This document shows, one piece after another, positions 45,502-57,202 of a DNA stretch of 64,000 bases. The translations under genes were made by a program, and so were the position numbers. This stretch comes from Ascaphus truei. Its lineage: Eukaryota; Chordata; Amphibia; Anura; Ascaphidae. Location: NCBI GenBank assembly GCA_036426205.1, contig CM071571.1:112795676-112859675 (forward strand), in the 5' to 3' direction. Numbering within the stretch: position 1 is the first letter of the stretch; every line of letters starts with the position of its first letter. The notes under the pieces were generated by a model. The model was not told the origin of the DNA. It made no database searches and was given only the letters and a program-made list of their open reading frames with translations.

Positions 45502-46443
45502 ATGTCGAGCCCACAAGACGCAGACCAGACAGATGTGGACTCTATGATGACAGCCATGTACCAATAAATCCAGGCCTTAACGGATCAAGTGGCTCTCCTC
45601 GCCAAACAGTTACAGGACCTTTCTCTACAGGCACCACCTGCGGCTGCACCGCCGGCGCAGTCAGATTCAACATCCACTTCATCCTCAGGTCCGAAGATTC
45701 TGGCTCCAAAGCCCTACGCAGGGGATCCCCACGCTTGTCGTGGCTTTCTCAACCAATGTAAGATCCAGTTCGAGATGGCTCCGCAGCTGTATTCTACTGG
45801 TCGGAAAAAGATAGCTTATGTGTACAGTCTGCTCACAGGTAATGCACTGGCATGGGCCTCCCCGATCTGGGAATTGCGCCCCGATATTACCTGAGATTAC
45901 GCAGCCTTCAGACAAGACTTTCCACAGGTCTTCGATACCCCTGCATGACAAGAGACTGCTTCTGATTCCCTGCTGCAGCTTACACAGGGACGTCGTCCTG
46001 TGGCCCAATACGCCTTGGAATTCAAGACCATAGCAGCTGAGACTCGTTGGGGTCAGGAGGCCTTAGTCTCCGTCTTCTGGAAAGGCTTATCGGACTCCCT
46101 GAAGGATGAACTTGCTTCTCAACCCAGGTCAGGACTTCTGGAGGACCTCATCACCCTGGCCATTCGTATGGACCAGCGTCTTCAGGAACGTCACGCTCAG
46201 CATCAGCAACCCCGGTCTACGCCTTTCCGTGCTCCTTTCTCCAGGTTCTCTACTACCTCGAGACCCGTCTTCTCCCCGCTCCCTGCGCTGGAAGCCCCAG
46301 AGCCAATGCAACTCGGAGTCCAGCACCCTCGTGTACCCTTACGACAATTTCGCTCTACCGGAGAGTCGTGCCATCATTGCGGATCTTCTGAGCAGCGTAC
46401 CCGTGACTGTCCACCATCTCTGGGAAATGACCAAACCCAGTGA
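45502..46443 (+). pseudogene. Gypsy gag (Sushi type), inactivated
   Basis: Starts MSSPQDADQTDVDSMM at 45502. The capsid region has PKPYAGDPHACRGFLNQC and LLTGNALAWASP, typical of Sushi-type gag, the family that gave rise to mammalian PEG10 and RTL genes. Stops occur at 45565, 45891 and about 45946. The last part has a Cys knuckle CHHCGSSEQRTRDC in which the expected His is not in place. The protein would bind and package element RNA; this copy cannot make it. Confidence 0.82.
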
Positions 46444-46835
46444 GTACGAAGGGGCTCTCCCTGGGTGCTAAATCTCCTTGTCCCCTATCCAGAAGGGAAC
46501 TCCCTAAAAAATTGACCATTCCCATCTCCCTTTCTGGTCCTACCTTCCGCACCTCCACAGCAGCATTTATCGATTGCGGCGCAGGAGGGAACTTCATGGA
46601 TCAGACCTTCTCTGAACAAAATCAGATCACACTTTCTAAGAAGAAGTCCCCCGTTGCCTTGGTCGGGATTGATAATCGGCCACTCACTCCGGCATATATC
46701 TCCTTGGAGACCGGTCCTATCACCCTTTCTTCTCACTCCCACAAAGAGACCCTGGGCTTTGATGTGATTCATGCCCCGGGTACACTGGTCACGCTTGGCC
46801 TGCTTTTAAGTAGAAATGTTTCAAGTAGAATATGA
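46440..46835 (+). pseudogene. Gypsy protease, truncated
   Basis: Overlaps the end of gag in another frame. It has the aspartic-protease segment TAAFIDCGAGGNFMD; the usual D-S/T-G triad is DCG here. The frame continues to PGTLVTLGL and then runs into tandem-array sequence at about 46805, before the reverse transcriptase would begin. Confidence 0.75.
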
Positions 46836-47819
46836 AGTTTAAAAAGGAAGGAAGACTATTGAATCACTCACTCATCTCATCTCTTCCCTTTCCTAACAGG
46901 GTACAAAATCCAAATCTGTTGTCTATTCGATATCGCCTCCCCTGCTGTGTATTCAGTTCTATTTAGGTAAAAACATATTCCAATTGTCTGTCTATCCTGA
47001 TATCTCCTCCCCTGCTGTGTATTTAGTTATATTTAGGTAAAAACATATTCCAATTGTTGTCTATCCTGATATCCTCCCCTGCTGTGTATTCCAGTTCTAT
47101 AGGTAAAAACATATTCAATTGTCTGTCTATATCCTGATATCCTCCCCTGCTGTGTATTTAGTTCTATTTAGGTAAAAACATATTCCAATTGTCTGTTATT
47201 TGATATACCTGCCCTGCTGTGTATTTATTTCTATTTAGGTAAAAACATATTCCAATTGTCTGTCTATCCTGATATCCTTCCCTGCTGTGTATTTAGTTCT
47301 ATAGGTAAAAACATATTCCAATTGTCTGTCTGTAAATCATCCCCCCTAATGTCTTAATTTAATTCAGCGTTTAACACTTGTGCAGACAACACCCCACCTT
47401 TGAAAAACCATTGCTTAACACCTCACGTGCTAATTAAGTTGTTGTGCCAACCGGTGGACTTTCTAAAAGTATATATAGTAAACTCATAACAGCCACTGCT
47501 GCTTGCAGCCATGCTTGTAAGCAGATATGCTTTTAAGTAGAAATGTTTCAAGGAGAATATGAAGTTTAAAAAGGAAGTTCAAAAAGAAGTGGAAAAGTGG
47601 ACATCACCTACTACTTCTGATTCTGCTTTTGATCTACGTTGGAAAGGAGGAATCATCTAATCTAAGACTGCACATCTCAACACTTAACTATTGCTGTGAT
47701 GCCGCCTTATTTTTTATATTTGCTGCAAACCTCACTTATTTTCAAATTATGCACTTCCTTCCACCAGTCTCCTTATGTCTCTAACTCTATCAATATATCT
47801 CCATCTTTCCTTTGTTCCC

Positions 47820-48090
47820 CACTTCTCAGTCACAAACTCCTTTATTATCTGGATGCGTATGCTTTAATTCCTCCAGGAACGAGTCTACCCGTGAGACTCC
47901 CTTCTTTATCAACTATGGATTCCTCGGCTCGCCTACCTATTTTTAAAAATCCTCTGGAGTACCAGCCGTGGACGAGCACATCGCACTCATATAGGACTCT
48001 TGGTCCAGAATTGAATCTGCACTGCAAAAAGCCTCCTTGACATCTAAAACCAGCTGATCGTCACCAGCCGACCGGCACCCACTAACAAAC
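47820..48090 (+). pseudogene. Gypsy integrase fragment in array, copy 1
   Basis: Broken version of the fragment at 49610: the ESTRETPFFINYG segment and the DSWSRIESALQKASLTSK segment are both present but in different frames because of small deletions. Confidence 0.7.
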
Positions 48091-49609
48091 CCGGGGACAA
48101 GGTTTGCAGCCATGCTTGTAAGCAGATAGTGCTTTAAGTAGAAGGTTTCAAGTAGAAATTGAAGGTTAAAAGGAATGAAGACTATTGAATCACTCACTCA
48201 TCTCATCTCTCTCCTTTCCTCACGAGTAAAAAACATTTCAATTGTCTGTCTATTCTGATATCCTCCTGCTGTGTATTCAGTTCTATTTAGGTAAAAACAT
48301 ATTCCAATTGTCTGTCTATCCTGATATCCTCCCTGCTGTGTATTTAGTTCTATTTAGGTAAAACAATATCCAATTGTCTGTCTATTCTGATATCCTGCCC
48401 TGCTGTGGATTTAGTTCTTCTAGGTAAAAACATATTCCAATTGTCTGTCTGTAAATCATCCCCCTCCTGTCTTAATTTAATCAGCTTTCACACTTGTGCA
48501 AGACAAACACCCACCTTTGAAAAACCATTTGCTTTAACTACCTCACATGTGCTAATTAAAGTTTGTTGTGCCAACCAGGTGACTTTCGAAAGTATATAAG
48601 TAAACTAATAACAGCACATGCTGCTTGCAGCCATTGATTGTAAGCAGATATATATTTTAAGAGAATGTTTCAGTAGAATTGAAGTTTAAAAAGGAAGGAA
48701 GACTATTGATCACTCACTCATCTCAGCTCTTTCCCTTCCTCAGGTTAAAACATTCCTATTGTCCTGTCTATCTGATATCCTCCCCTGCTGTGTATTCAGT
48801 TCTATTTAGGTAAAAACATATTCCAATTGTCTGTCTATCCTGATATCCTCCCCTGCTGTGTATTAGTCTATTTAGGTAAAAACATATTCCAATTGTCTGT
48901 CTATCCTGATATCCTCCCCTGCTGTGTATTTAGTTCTATTTAGGTAAAAACATATTCCAATTGTCTGTCTATTCTGATATCCTGCCCTGCTGTGTATTTA
49001 GTTCTATTTAGGTAAAAACATATTCCAATTGTCTGTCTATCCTGATATCCTTCCCTGCTGTGTATTTAGTTCTATTTAGGTAAAAACATATTCCAATTGT
49101 CTGTCTGTAAATCATCCCCCTACTGTCTTAATTTAATTCAGCTTTCACACTTGTGCAAGACAACACCCACCTTTGAAAAACCATTTGCTTTAACTACCCT
49201 CACGTGCTAATTAAGTTTGTTGTGCCAACCAGGTGACTTTCTAAAAGTATATAAGTAAACTCATAACAGCCACTGCTGCTTGCAGCCATGCTTGTAAGCA
49301 GATATGCTTTTAAGTAGAAATGTTTCAAGTAGAATATGAAGTTTAAAAAGGAAGTTCAAAAAGAAGTGGAAAAGTGGACATCACCTACTACTTCTGATTC
49401 CTGCTTTTGATCTACGTTGGAAAGGAGGATATCATCTATCTAAGACTGCACATCTCAACACTTAACTATTGCTGTGATGCCGCCTTTATTTTTTATATTT
49501 GCTGCAACCTCACTTATTTTCAAATTATGCACTTCCTTCCACCAGTCTCCTTATGTCTCTAACTCTATTCATATATCTCCATCTCTCCTTTGTTCCCCAC
49601 TTCTCAGTT

Positions 49610-49890
49610 CACATGAACTCCTTTCTTATCTGGGCTGAGTATGCCTTTAATTCCTCCAGGAACGAGTCTACCCGTGAGACTCCCTTCTTTATCAACTATG
49701 GATTCCATCCGGCTCGCCTACCTATTTCTAAAAACTCCTCTGGAGTACCAGCCGTGGACGAGCACATCGCACTCCTATAGGACTCTTGGTCCAGAATTGA
49801 ATCTGCACTGCAAAAAGCCTCCTTGACATCTAAAACCCAGGCTGATCGTCACCGCCGACCGGCACCCAACTACAAACCCGGGGACAAGGT
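49610..49890 (+). pseudogene. Gypsy integrase fragment in array, copy 2
   Basis: IWAEYAFNSSRNESTRETPF, then FINYGFHPARLPIS, and DSWSRIESALQKASLTSK followed by YKPGDKV. These are the end of the integrase catalytic core and the following region in Sushi/chromovirus elements. At 49890 the frame runs straight into array sequence. Confidence 0.8.
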
Positions 49891-50440
49891 TGCAGCCATG
49901 CTTGTAAGCAGATATGCTTTTAAGTAGAAAGGTTTCAAGTAGAATATGAAGTTTAAAAAGGAAGGAAGACTATTGAATCACTCACATCATCTCATCTCCT
50001 TCCCTTTCCCTCAGGTAAAACATATTCCAATTGTCTGTCTATTCTGTATCCCTCCCCGCTGTGTATTCATTCTATTGTCGGTAAAAACATAATTCCAATT
50101 GTCTGTCTATCCTGATATCCTCCCCTGCTGTGTATTTAGTTCTATTAGGTACAAACATATCCAATTGTCTGTCTATTCTGATATCCTGCCCTGCTTTGGA
50201 TTTGTCGCTATCTAGGTAAAAACATATTCCAATTGTCTGTCTTTAAATCATCCCCCTCCTGTCTTATTTAATTCAGCTTTCACACTTGTGCAAGAGACAA
50301 ACACCCCCTTTGAAAAACCATTTGCTTTACACTACCCTCACATGTCTAATTAAGTTTGTTGTGCCAACCAGGGTGACCTTTCTAGAAAGTATAGTAAGTA
50401 AACCTAAAATAACATACCGACTGTGCGCTCGCTTGTTCAG

Positions 50441-52796
50441 CCATAAATTCTTATTACTTCCTCTCTGTCTTGTTCATTCAGCAACTCGTTTTCACCACGT
50501 CGCCTCTGCCGTTTTCCCCCGGCCGGCCGGCCTCTTGCCCTCCCTCCCGTCCTCTCCTCTCGCATTCCCTGACCTCGCCGTCCGTAAAAACATATTCCAA
50601 TTGTCTGTCTATTCGTTATATACTCGCCCTGCTGTTTATTAGTTCTTATTTAGGTAAAAACTATTCCCATTGTCTGGTCTATCCTGATATCCTGGGGCCC
50701 CGGCTAAGATGTATTAGAGTTATATTTAGTTACAACCACCTATTCCCCTTTTCCCTTTCTCATCCCCTTTTAATATCAACGATCGGTGCCTACGCCCTAT
50801 TCTGTTTCATTCCTAGTTTCGTCCTTTCTTTCAACCCCCCTCATTCGCACGTTTGGTAGCTTCTAGGAAGTGCTAAGCCTTATCGCTCTGGGAAGAGAAC
50901 GTCCTGTTGTGAGGGGGTGCGGGGCTTGGGGGCTTTTTACTGGTTGGTCCGGTGTGGGGGCGGGTGGGGTGATCGTTCTTTCTTGTCGCCCCCACTTCGT
51001 TCCGTCGGTTTCTTTTTCTCATTGCTGTTCCACGTACTCTACTTGCCTTTAACGGGTTAGGTATTTCTGTTTCTTTCTCTTATTTTCTATATGCCCCCGC
51101 ATCTTCCGAGGATCCCTTTTTCACTTGCTTTCTTCACTTCGTCTACTTGCATATAGGCCCAGGGTTCAAGGTGGTTTGGGCGTTGCTGGGAGTCTTCTTG
51201 TCTAGGAATTTAAGCTTCGGTTTCTAAATATTTCCCGCCCAGTGGGGGCTTTCCCAATACTTTGTCTATTCCGTATTCGCCCTCCTTCTGGCACCGCCGC
51301 ACTCAATGGCTTAAATTACATTCATTTCTGTTCGGCCCCTACTTTCCCAACCAGGTTGTGTTCTCCCCTGCCCGACCCCACGAGCAAGGGAGCGCGCGGG
51401 ACGTATCGAGGCGATTTAGGTGGTACGGGTCCGCGAGCGATGGGTCTCGTGGTGCTGGTGTTCACCCCCCTGAAATTTCTGTTCCGGTCGCCAGGGGACT
51501 CGTGAGGACAAGCACGAGGGGAAAGGTTGATTAAGGGACCCGGTATGGTGCTTAATTACGTTTGTTTGGTGCCAACCATTGTGACTTTTCTAAAAATGAT
51601 ATTATAATTAAAACTCCGACCGAGACCCTGCTTCTTTCATTCCTTCTTGTACATCAGAATATGCTTTTAAAGTAAACTGTTTCAAGTAGAATATAAGTTT
51701 AAAAAGTAAGTTCAAAAAGAAAGTTGAAAAGTGGACATGCGAACCAAACTCACTACTAATTAAAACTCCCGGTACATCGTATATTACCTAGGTAACAGTT
51801 GTGTCTGTCTTTCCTGATTGTGAGGAATTCTTTTTGTCTCTCCGTTTTGCACCTTTCTTCTCTCCCTCTCTCTAAGCCTACTCCCCTAGGCGCTCCCCCC
51901 TGGAGTCCATGAATGATCCCTCCCTCGAGACCCTCTTTTCTGTTCTTTTCTCGATGACGCATCTCACTTGTCTTTTTTCTCATTTTGCTAGGTTCCGTAG
52001 TCACCCAACCGGATCCCACCCTGTTCTTGTTCACCCTTCTTCACGGGTGGCCTGTCCGGCCCGCTTCGTCACTGCTTTCTCTCCCGTAAATCCTCTTCGC
52101 TGAATACCTCAGTCGGATCCCTGCAATCTGAGGCGGTCGGTGCTGAGGGTCTAAATTTTTCCTCCAACCCGGACCGGTAGAAAGCGCGGCTGTCAGAATA
52201 GGGTGAACATCGGGAAGAGGGTAGTGTAGGAAAAAAAGGTGGTGAGGTGCGGGAGAGGGGTAGGATCGAGTACCTAAGTGTTCCCCGAGAGCTTACCTCG
52301 GATGGGAGAAGAGAGGGCACTGTTAAGTGCTCTTTTGCTCGTGGTATGCTTTCTTCTGAGCGGAATGTGACGTAGGATGAGAGTTGAAAGGGGAAGCTTG
52401 TGACGTTAGGATAGAAAGAAAGGGTGGCGCTGGTGTTGGTCCTATCACGGAGAGTTGGGCCTGTAATCCAGTCACTCTTACACCTCTGTATCTCGCCCGG
52501 TTAGAATCTGCCTTTCCCTTCATTTTTGATCTAGGTGGTGGGGGTATGGGTTGGGGTCTCGCCGGTCTCCTTTTACTTCACGCCTACTCTTGGGCGTGCT
52601 TACGTCTGGCACGTCCAGACTAGCGGCTGTTTTGCGGTCTGCACCTTGACGGGCCTCACCCCTTCTCGACTATTCTGTCAGCCCATAGGACGCGTCCTTC
52701 TTCCTCTCCCATGTTGGAGTGCTCATCCCGCCGGGGAGTGCGGATTGGTTCCTCGATCGAAGTTCCTCTAAATGTAACATGTAGTCCATCCTTTTA
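50441..52796. other. Very noisy sequence within the array, probable assembly error
   Basis: Fragments of the array unit are visible but heavily damaged (50585-50700; 51545-51740; 51765-51800), separated by C/T-rich and CpG-rich sequence unlike either the array or the surrounding genome. No gene is credible. Confidence 0.55.
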
Positions 52797-53744
52797 ATCT
52801 GCACTGCAAAAAGCCTCCTTGACATCTAAAACCCAGGCCTGATCGTCACCACGCCGACCGGTCACCCAACTAAAACCGCGGGGGACAGGTTTGCAGCATG
52901 CTTGTAAGCAGATATGCTTTTAAGTTTAGAAAGGTTTCAAGTAGAATATGAAGGTTTAAAAGGAGGAAGACTTGAATCACTCACTCTACTCATTCTCTTC
53001 CCTTTCCTCAGTAAAAACTATTCCAATTGTCTGTCTATTCTGATATCCTCCCCTGGCTGTGTATTCAGTTCTATTTAGGTAAAAACATATTCCAATTGTC
53101 TGTCTATCCTGATATCCCCTGCTGTGTATTTAGTTCTATTTAGGTAAAACCATATTCCAATTGTCTGTCTATTCTGATATCTGGCCCTGCTGTGTATTTA
53201 GTTCTATCTAGGTAAAAACATATTCCAATTGTCTGTCTGTAATCATCCCCCCTCCTGTCTTAATTTATCAGCTTTCACACTGTGCAAGACAAACACCCAC
53301 CTTTGAAAACCATTTGCTTTAACTACCCTCACATTGTGCTAATTAAGTTTGTTGTGCCAACCAGGTGACTTTCTAAAGTATATAAAATAAACTCATAACA
53401 GCCACTGCTGCTTGCAGCCATGCTTGTACAATATGCTTTTAAGTAGAAATGTTTTCAAGTAGAATATGAAGTTTAAAAGGAAGTTCAAAAAGAAGTGAAA
53501 AGTGGACATCACCTACTACTTCTGATTCCTGCTTTTGATCTACGTTGGAAAGGAGGATATCATCATCTAAGACTGCACATCTCAACACTTAACTATTGCT
53601 GTGAGGCCGCCTTTATTTTTATATTTGCTGCAACCACTTTATTCAAATTATGCACTCCTTCCACCAGTCTCTTTATGTCTCTAATCTATTATATATCTCC
53701 ATCTCTCCTTGTTCCCCACTCTCATTTCAAATGAACCCTTTCTT
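52797..53744. repeat. Tandem array, last units
   Basis: Resumes with the integrase end (tctgcactgcaaaaagcc), then a type A unit (about 52917-53435) and the first 300 bases of a type B unit, which stops at the LINE. Confidence 0.8.
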
Positions 53745-56726
53745 ACCTGCGTCCTCGGTCCACACACATCTATACACCCTGCCCTGATGGCAAGGGGTGG
53801 AGGTGGTGGGCGCCTGCTCTCCTCTCTTGCCGTTACCGAACTCTTCTATTCCCCCCTCCTTGCCTTTCCCTCCTTGAGTTCACACTGTCCCAGATGTTCT
53901 CCCTCTCCCTGTCCACGTGGCTGTCATCTATCGCCCACCTACTGTACTATCCCCCTTCTGCTGCCTTTCACTCTCACTTTGAATCCTGGCTCTCTTTCTA
54001 CTCTCCTCAGACTCCCCTGTTCTTCTCCTTGGGGAATCCAATTGCCACATTGATGACCCTCTCTCCCTTGGGCTTTCCCGCTTTCTTTCCCAAACCTCTT
54101 CTTGGGCCTTCAACAGGGACTGCAGCCAGCACCCACAAGGATAGCCCACTTAGACCTGGTTTCACTAAAAACTTATCTCTCTTGATTTCTTCCATTTCCC
54201 CGTTTCCTCTCTGACCATCACTCATCTCATTCTCTCTATCTCGCTCTCCCCTTCGCCACCTCCATCTACCCTCCGGTTCTGCAGAAACCTGTGCTCTATT
54301 CACTTACCTGACTTTGAGGTCCACGTTACACTCCTCCCTCTCCTCTCTAATCGCTGCTACAGACCCTTGACAGCCTGGGTCAGGAACTACAAACTCGTCT
54401 TGTCCTCATCTCTTGAGCTACATGCACCGCTTTCTCTCATTGCCGACTCGCCCCTATCTTAAGCGCTGGTGAAATCCCAACCTCGCATGCGCGTTCCTCG
54501 ACTCGTTGCTACTGAACTGCCTATACAGGACATCATTCATACTCTCGCAGACTTCCTCATTCAAAATTATGCTATCCGTTTACACTCTGCCCGTCGCAAG
54601 TTAATTAAAGCCTACTTTTCTTTAACTAATCACATGCACAAGTCTAACCCAGCCGGACTGTCTCTGTCTTTGATACTCTACTCCAACAGCCCTCAGCTGA
54701 CCTTCGATCCTTCACTCCCTCCGCTCAGGATTGCTGACTATTGCTAAGGAAAGGTGGTAATCCATACGTCAGACTCCCCTTGTTTCGCGTCCTCCATCCA
54801 CACACTTTCCTTAAACTCTCCTCCTGCCTTCCTTGACATCTTTTTCCACTGTCTCCAGAGGAGCGATGCCTGTTGGTCGCCTCTTCCTCCCTCTACCCCC
54901 CCACTTGTGCCCTCTTGACCCCATCTCCTAAAACCTCTTGCTCCTACTATAATCAATCCCTATGCTCACGCACATTTGTTTAACTCCTCCCTCTGCTCTG
55001 GACCTTTCCATCCTCCCTTCAACATGCAACAGTCATACCACTACTCAAAAATCAGCAAACTGGACCCTACCTTCTTTCTAACTATCCGGCCTGTCTCCCT
55101 CCTCCCTTTTGCCTCTAAACTCGTCTTTGAACGTCTTGTATTCGACTCGCTTGCTCCATTTTCTCAACACTATTCTTCTCCAGTAGACCCTCTACAATCT
55201 TGGCTTCCGCACTGCCACTCCACGAAACACCTCACTAAAATAACTGACAGCCTCCATGCTGCCAAAGCAGAGGTCATCTCCCTCTTCTCATATTACTCGA
55301 CCTCTCTGCACATTTGACTACGATGGACCCGCCTCTCCTTCTTCACATTCTCCATACTCTTGGCATTGGTTCTAACAAAGCTCTAACCTGGATCTCATCC
55401 TCCCTACTCTCACCATGTACTTTCAGTGTCCTTCTGCTAACTACACTCCTCCTCCTATTGATCTCTCTGGTGGGGGTACCCCAGGGCTCTGTCCTGGGAC
55501 CCTGCTTCTCTTTTCTCTGTATAACACCTCTCTAGGTACCTAATAACATCTTTGGGTTTATTATCACCTCTATGTCTGACACACACAAATATATTTCCTT
55601 CAACACCCCGCTTACAACCCTGATGTACCAAACCATAAGTTTCTGAATGTCTCTCTGCTTATCATCCTGGATGGCCCTCCGCCGCTTAACCTCATCATGG
55701 CAAAACATAGATCCTCATACTTCCCCCCAAACCTGGCCCTACTACCTCCTTCTCTCCACATTACTGGTGAAACTACAGATCATTCAACCCAGTAGCTCAA
55801 GCCGCTGCTTGGGGTCACACTCGACTCCTCTCTCACATTTGCCCCTCACATTCACACCATTCTAAAACCTGTCGCTTTATCCTCCGCAATATAACAAAGA
55901 TACGCCCTTTCCCTCTGTTGCTCGACTGCTAAAAACTCGGCCCTCATTCTCTCCCGTCTGATTACTGTAACCTCCTGCTGTCGGCCTCCTGCCTCTCACC
56001 TGTCTCCCCTCAATCTATCCTTAACGCTGCTGCCAGAATCACTCTACTCTTCCTATCGTCTCAGCATCTCCCCCATGAAATCTCTCCTGGCTTCCGTCAA
56101 ATCCCGAAATACCGCCAATCTCACCTCATTCTGCTCTCCCACTTTGAAGCTCTACACTCTTCTTGCCCCTCCTAACCTCTCCAGCCCTAATTTCTCGTTA
56201 TGCACATCCGACTCCCTTGCGTTCCTTCCTCAAGGATGTCTTCTCCTTCACCCCCTTTGTAGCTAAAAAGAGCCCCCTCTCCCGCTCCGCCTTAAATCCT
56301 TTTATCATTGACTGCCCCGCTACCTCTGGAATTGCCCCCCTCCCCGTACAACCGACTTAGCACCCTCTCTATCCGACCTTAAGACCCACCTAAGACCACC
56401 TGTGCTCTAAAGAAGCATATGAATAGCACTGATGGCTATTCTGACACAGAACTAAGCTTGTTGGCCCCCCCTGCAGACCTACTGTACCAGAACTCCCTCC
56501 CTAACTGTCCTCTGTAACGTTCCTTCCCTACCCTCCATTAGACTGCAAGTCTCCTCGGAGCAGGGCCTTCCTCTTCCTTATGTTCTAAAGCACTTATTCC
56601 CAGATCTGGTTATTTAATATTAATCTGTATTTATTTGATTACCACATGTATTACTGCTGTGGAAGCGCAATGTAGCATTAATGGCGCATGAATAAAAATA
56701 AAGAAGACATACATCAAGGTTGTGCT
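53745..56726 (+). pseudogene. CR1/L2-like LINE, badly degraded
   Basis: The endonuclease end is readable in pieces (NCHIDDPLSLG, DLVFTKN, FPLSDHH). The reverse transcriptase follows with RPVSLLPFASK, KITDSLHAAKAE, LLLHILHTLGIGS and VGVPQGSVLGP. The YADD box is lost. The 3' end has gcgcaatgtagcattaatgg and ataaaaataaagaagacata, typical of LINE tails with short repeats. Many frameshifts and stops. It interrupts Gypsy-derived sequence. Confidence 0.75.
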
Positions 56727-57200
56727 AATCTTCCCAAGAACATCCATCTCCAAACTCCTTCCCCACAATTGGCACCTAGGGTTCTGGGTCCTTGTTCCAT
56801 CGTGGAGTAGGTAATCCCGTTTCCTTCCCCGACTATTCAAACTACCTCACAACAGGCATGGAATACCCGAATGTCTTTCACACCTCGCTTCTTCAAGCCC
56901 TTGCCTCGTCCAGGTACCCTCTTTCTTTCCCGGACCACACGTTCTAACACCAGACCCGGTTAATTGTACAGTTAATGAAGTATAACGATGTCCAGGCTTT
57001 ACTGATTCCCGTCTTTCGAGATGTATGGTCCACTTCTTTGTCCATTGGAATTGCCTTTTGGACCCGAAGAGAGGTTCGTGCGGTACCCCTAAAGACATTC
57101 AAAGTTCCCCTGGAACTCCTCAAAACGCTTCCGAAAGACGTTTCATCCAAACCATGAAGGATCGTCCCCTGAGGCCGCCCTGATAGGGTGGGGGAATTGG
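56727..57200 (+). pseudogene. Gypsy integrase C-terminus with chromodomain remnant
   Basis: NVFHTSLLQAL matches the conserved VFHVSLLKP segment after the integrase core. Further on DSRLSR..VWSTSLSIGIAF and RREVRAV are a decayed chromodomain. A purine-rich gatagggtgggggaattgg at 57181 could be the polypurine tract preceding the 3' LTR. Confidence 0.65.
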
Positions 57201-57202
57201 TG

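Larger units (their letters stand above)
46806..50440. repeat. Tandem array with two unit types, period about 1.8 kb
   Basis: Each unit starts gcttttaagtagaaatg and ends gccatgcttgtaagcag. Type A units (about 46806, 48131, 48653, 49918) hold runs of a 65-base subrepeat with catattccaattgtctgtct and ctgctgtgtatttagttct. Type B units (47529, 49309) hold cctactacttctgattc and a Gypsy integrase piece. The integrase landmarks repeat at 1786 bases (48016 and 49802). Single-base losses are frequent between copies. Confidence 0.85.

Noticed and set aside
48240..49110. Regular 65-base repeats that resemble a repeat-spacer array
   Set aside because: There is no unique spacer of constant length; units are adjacent and diverged, in a vertebrate tandem array. 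Not a CRISPR.
51756..52034. Lys/Arg/Glu-rich minus-strand frame
   Set aside because: It lies in the noisy stretch suspected to be assembly error and has no motif.
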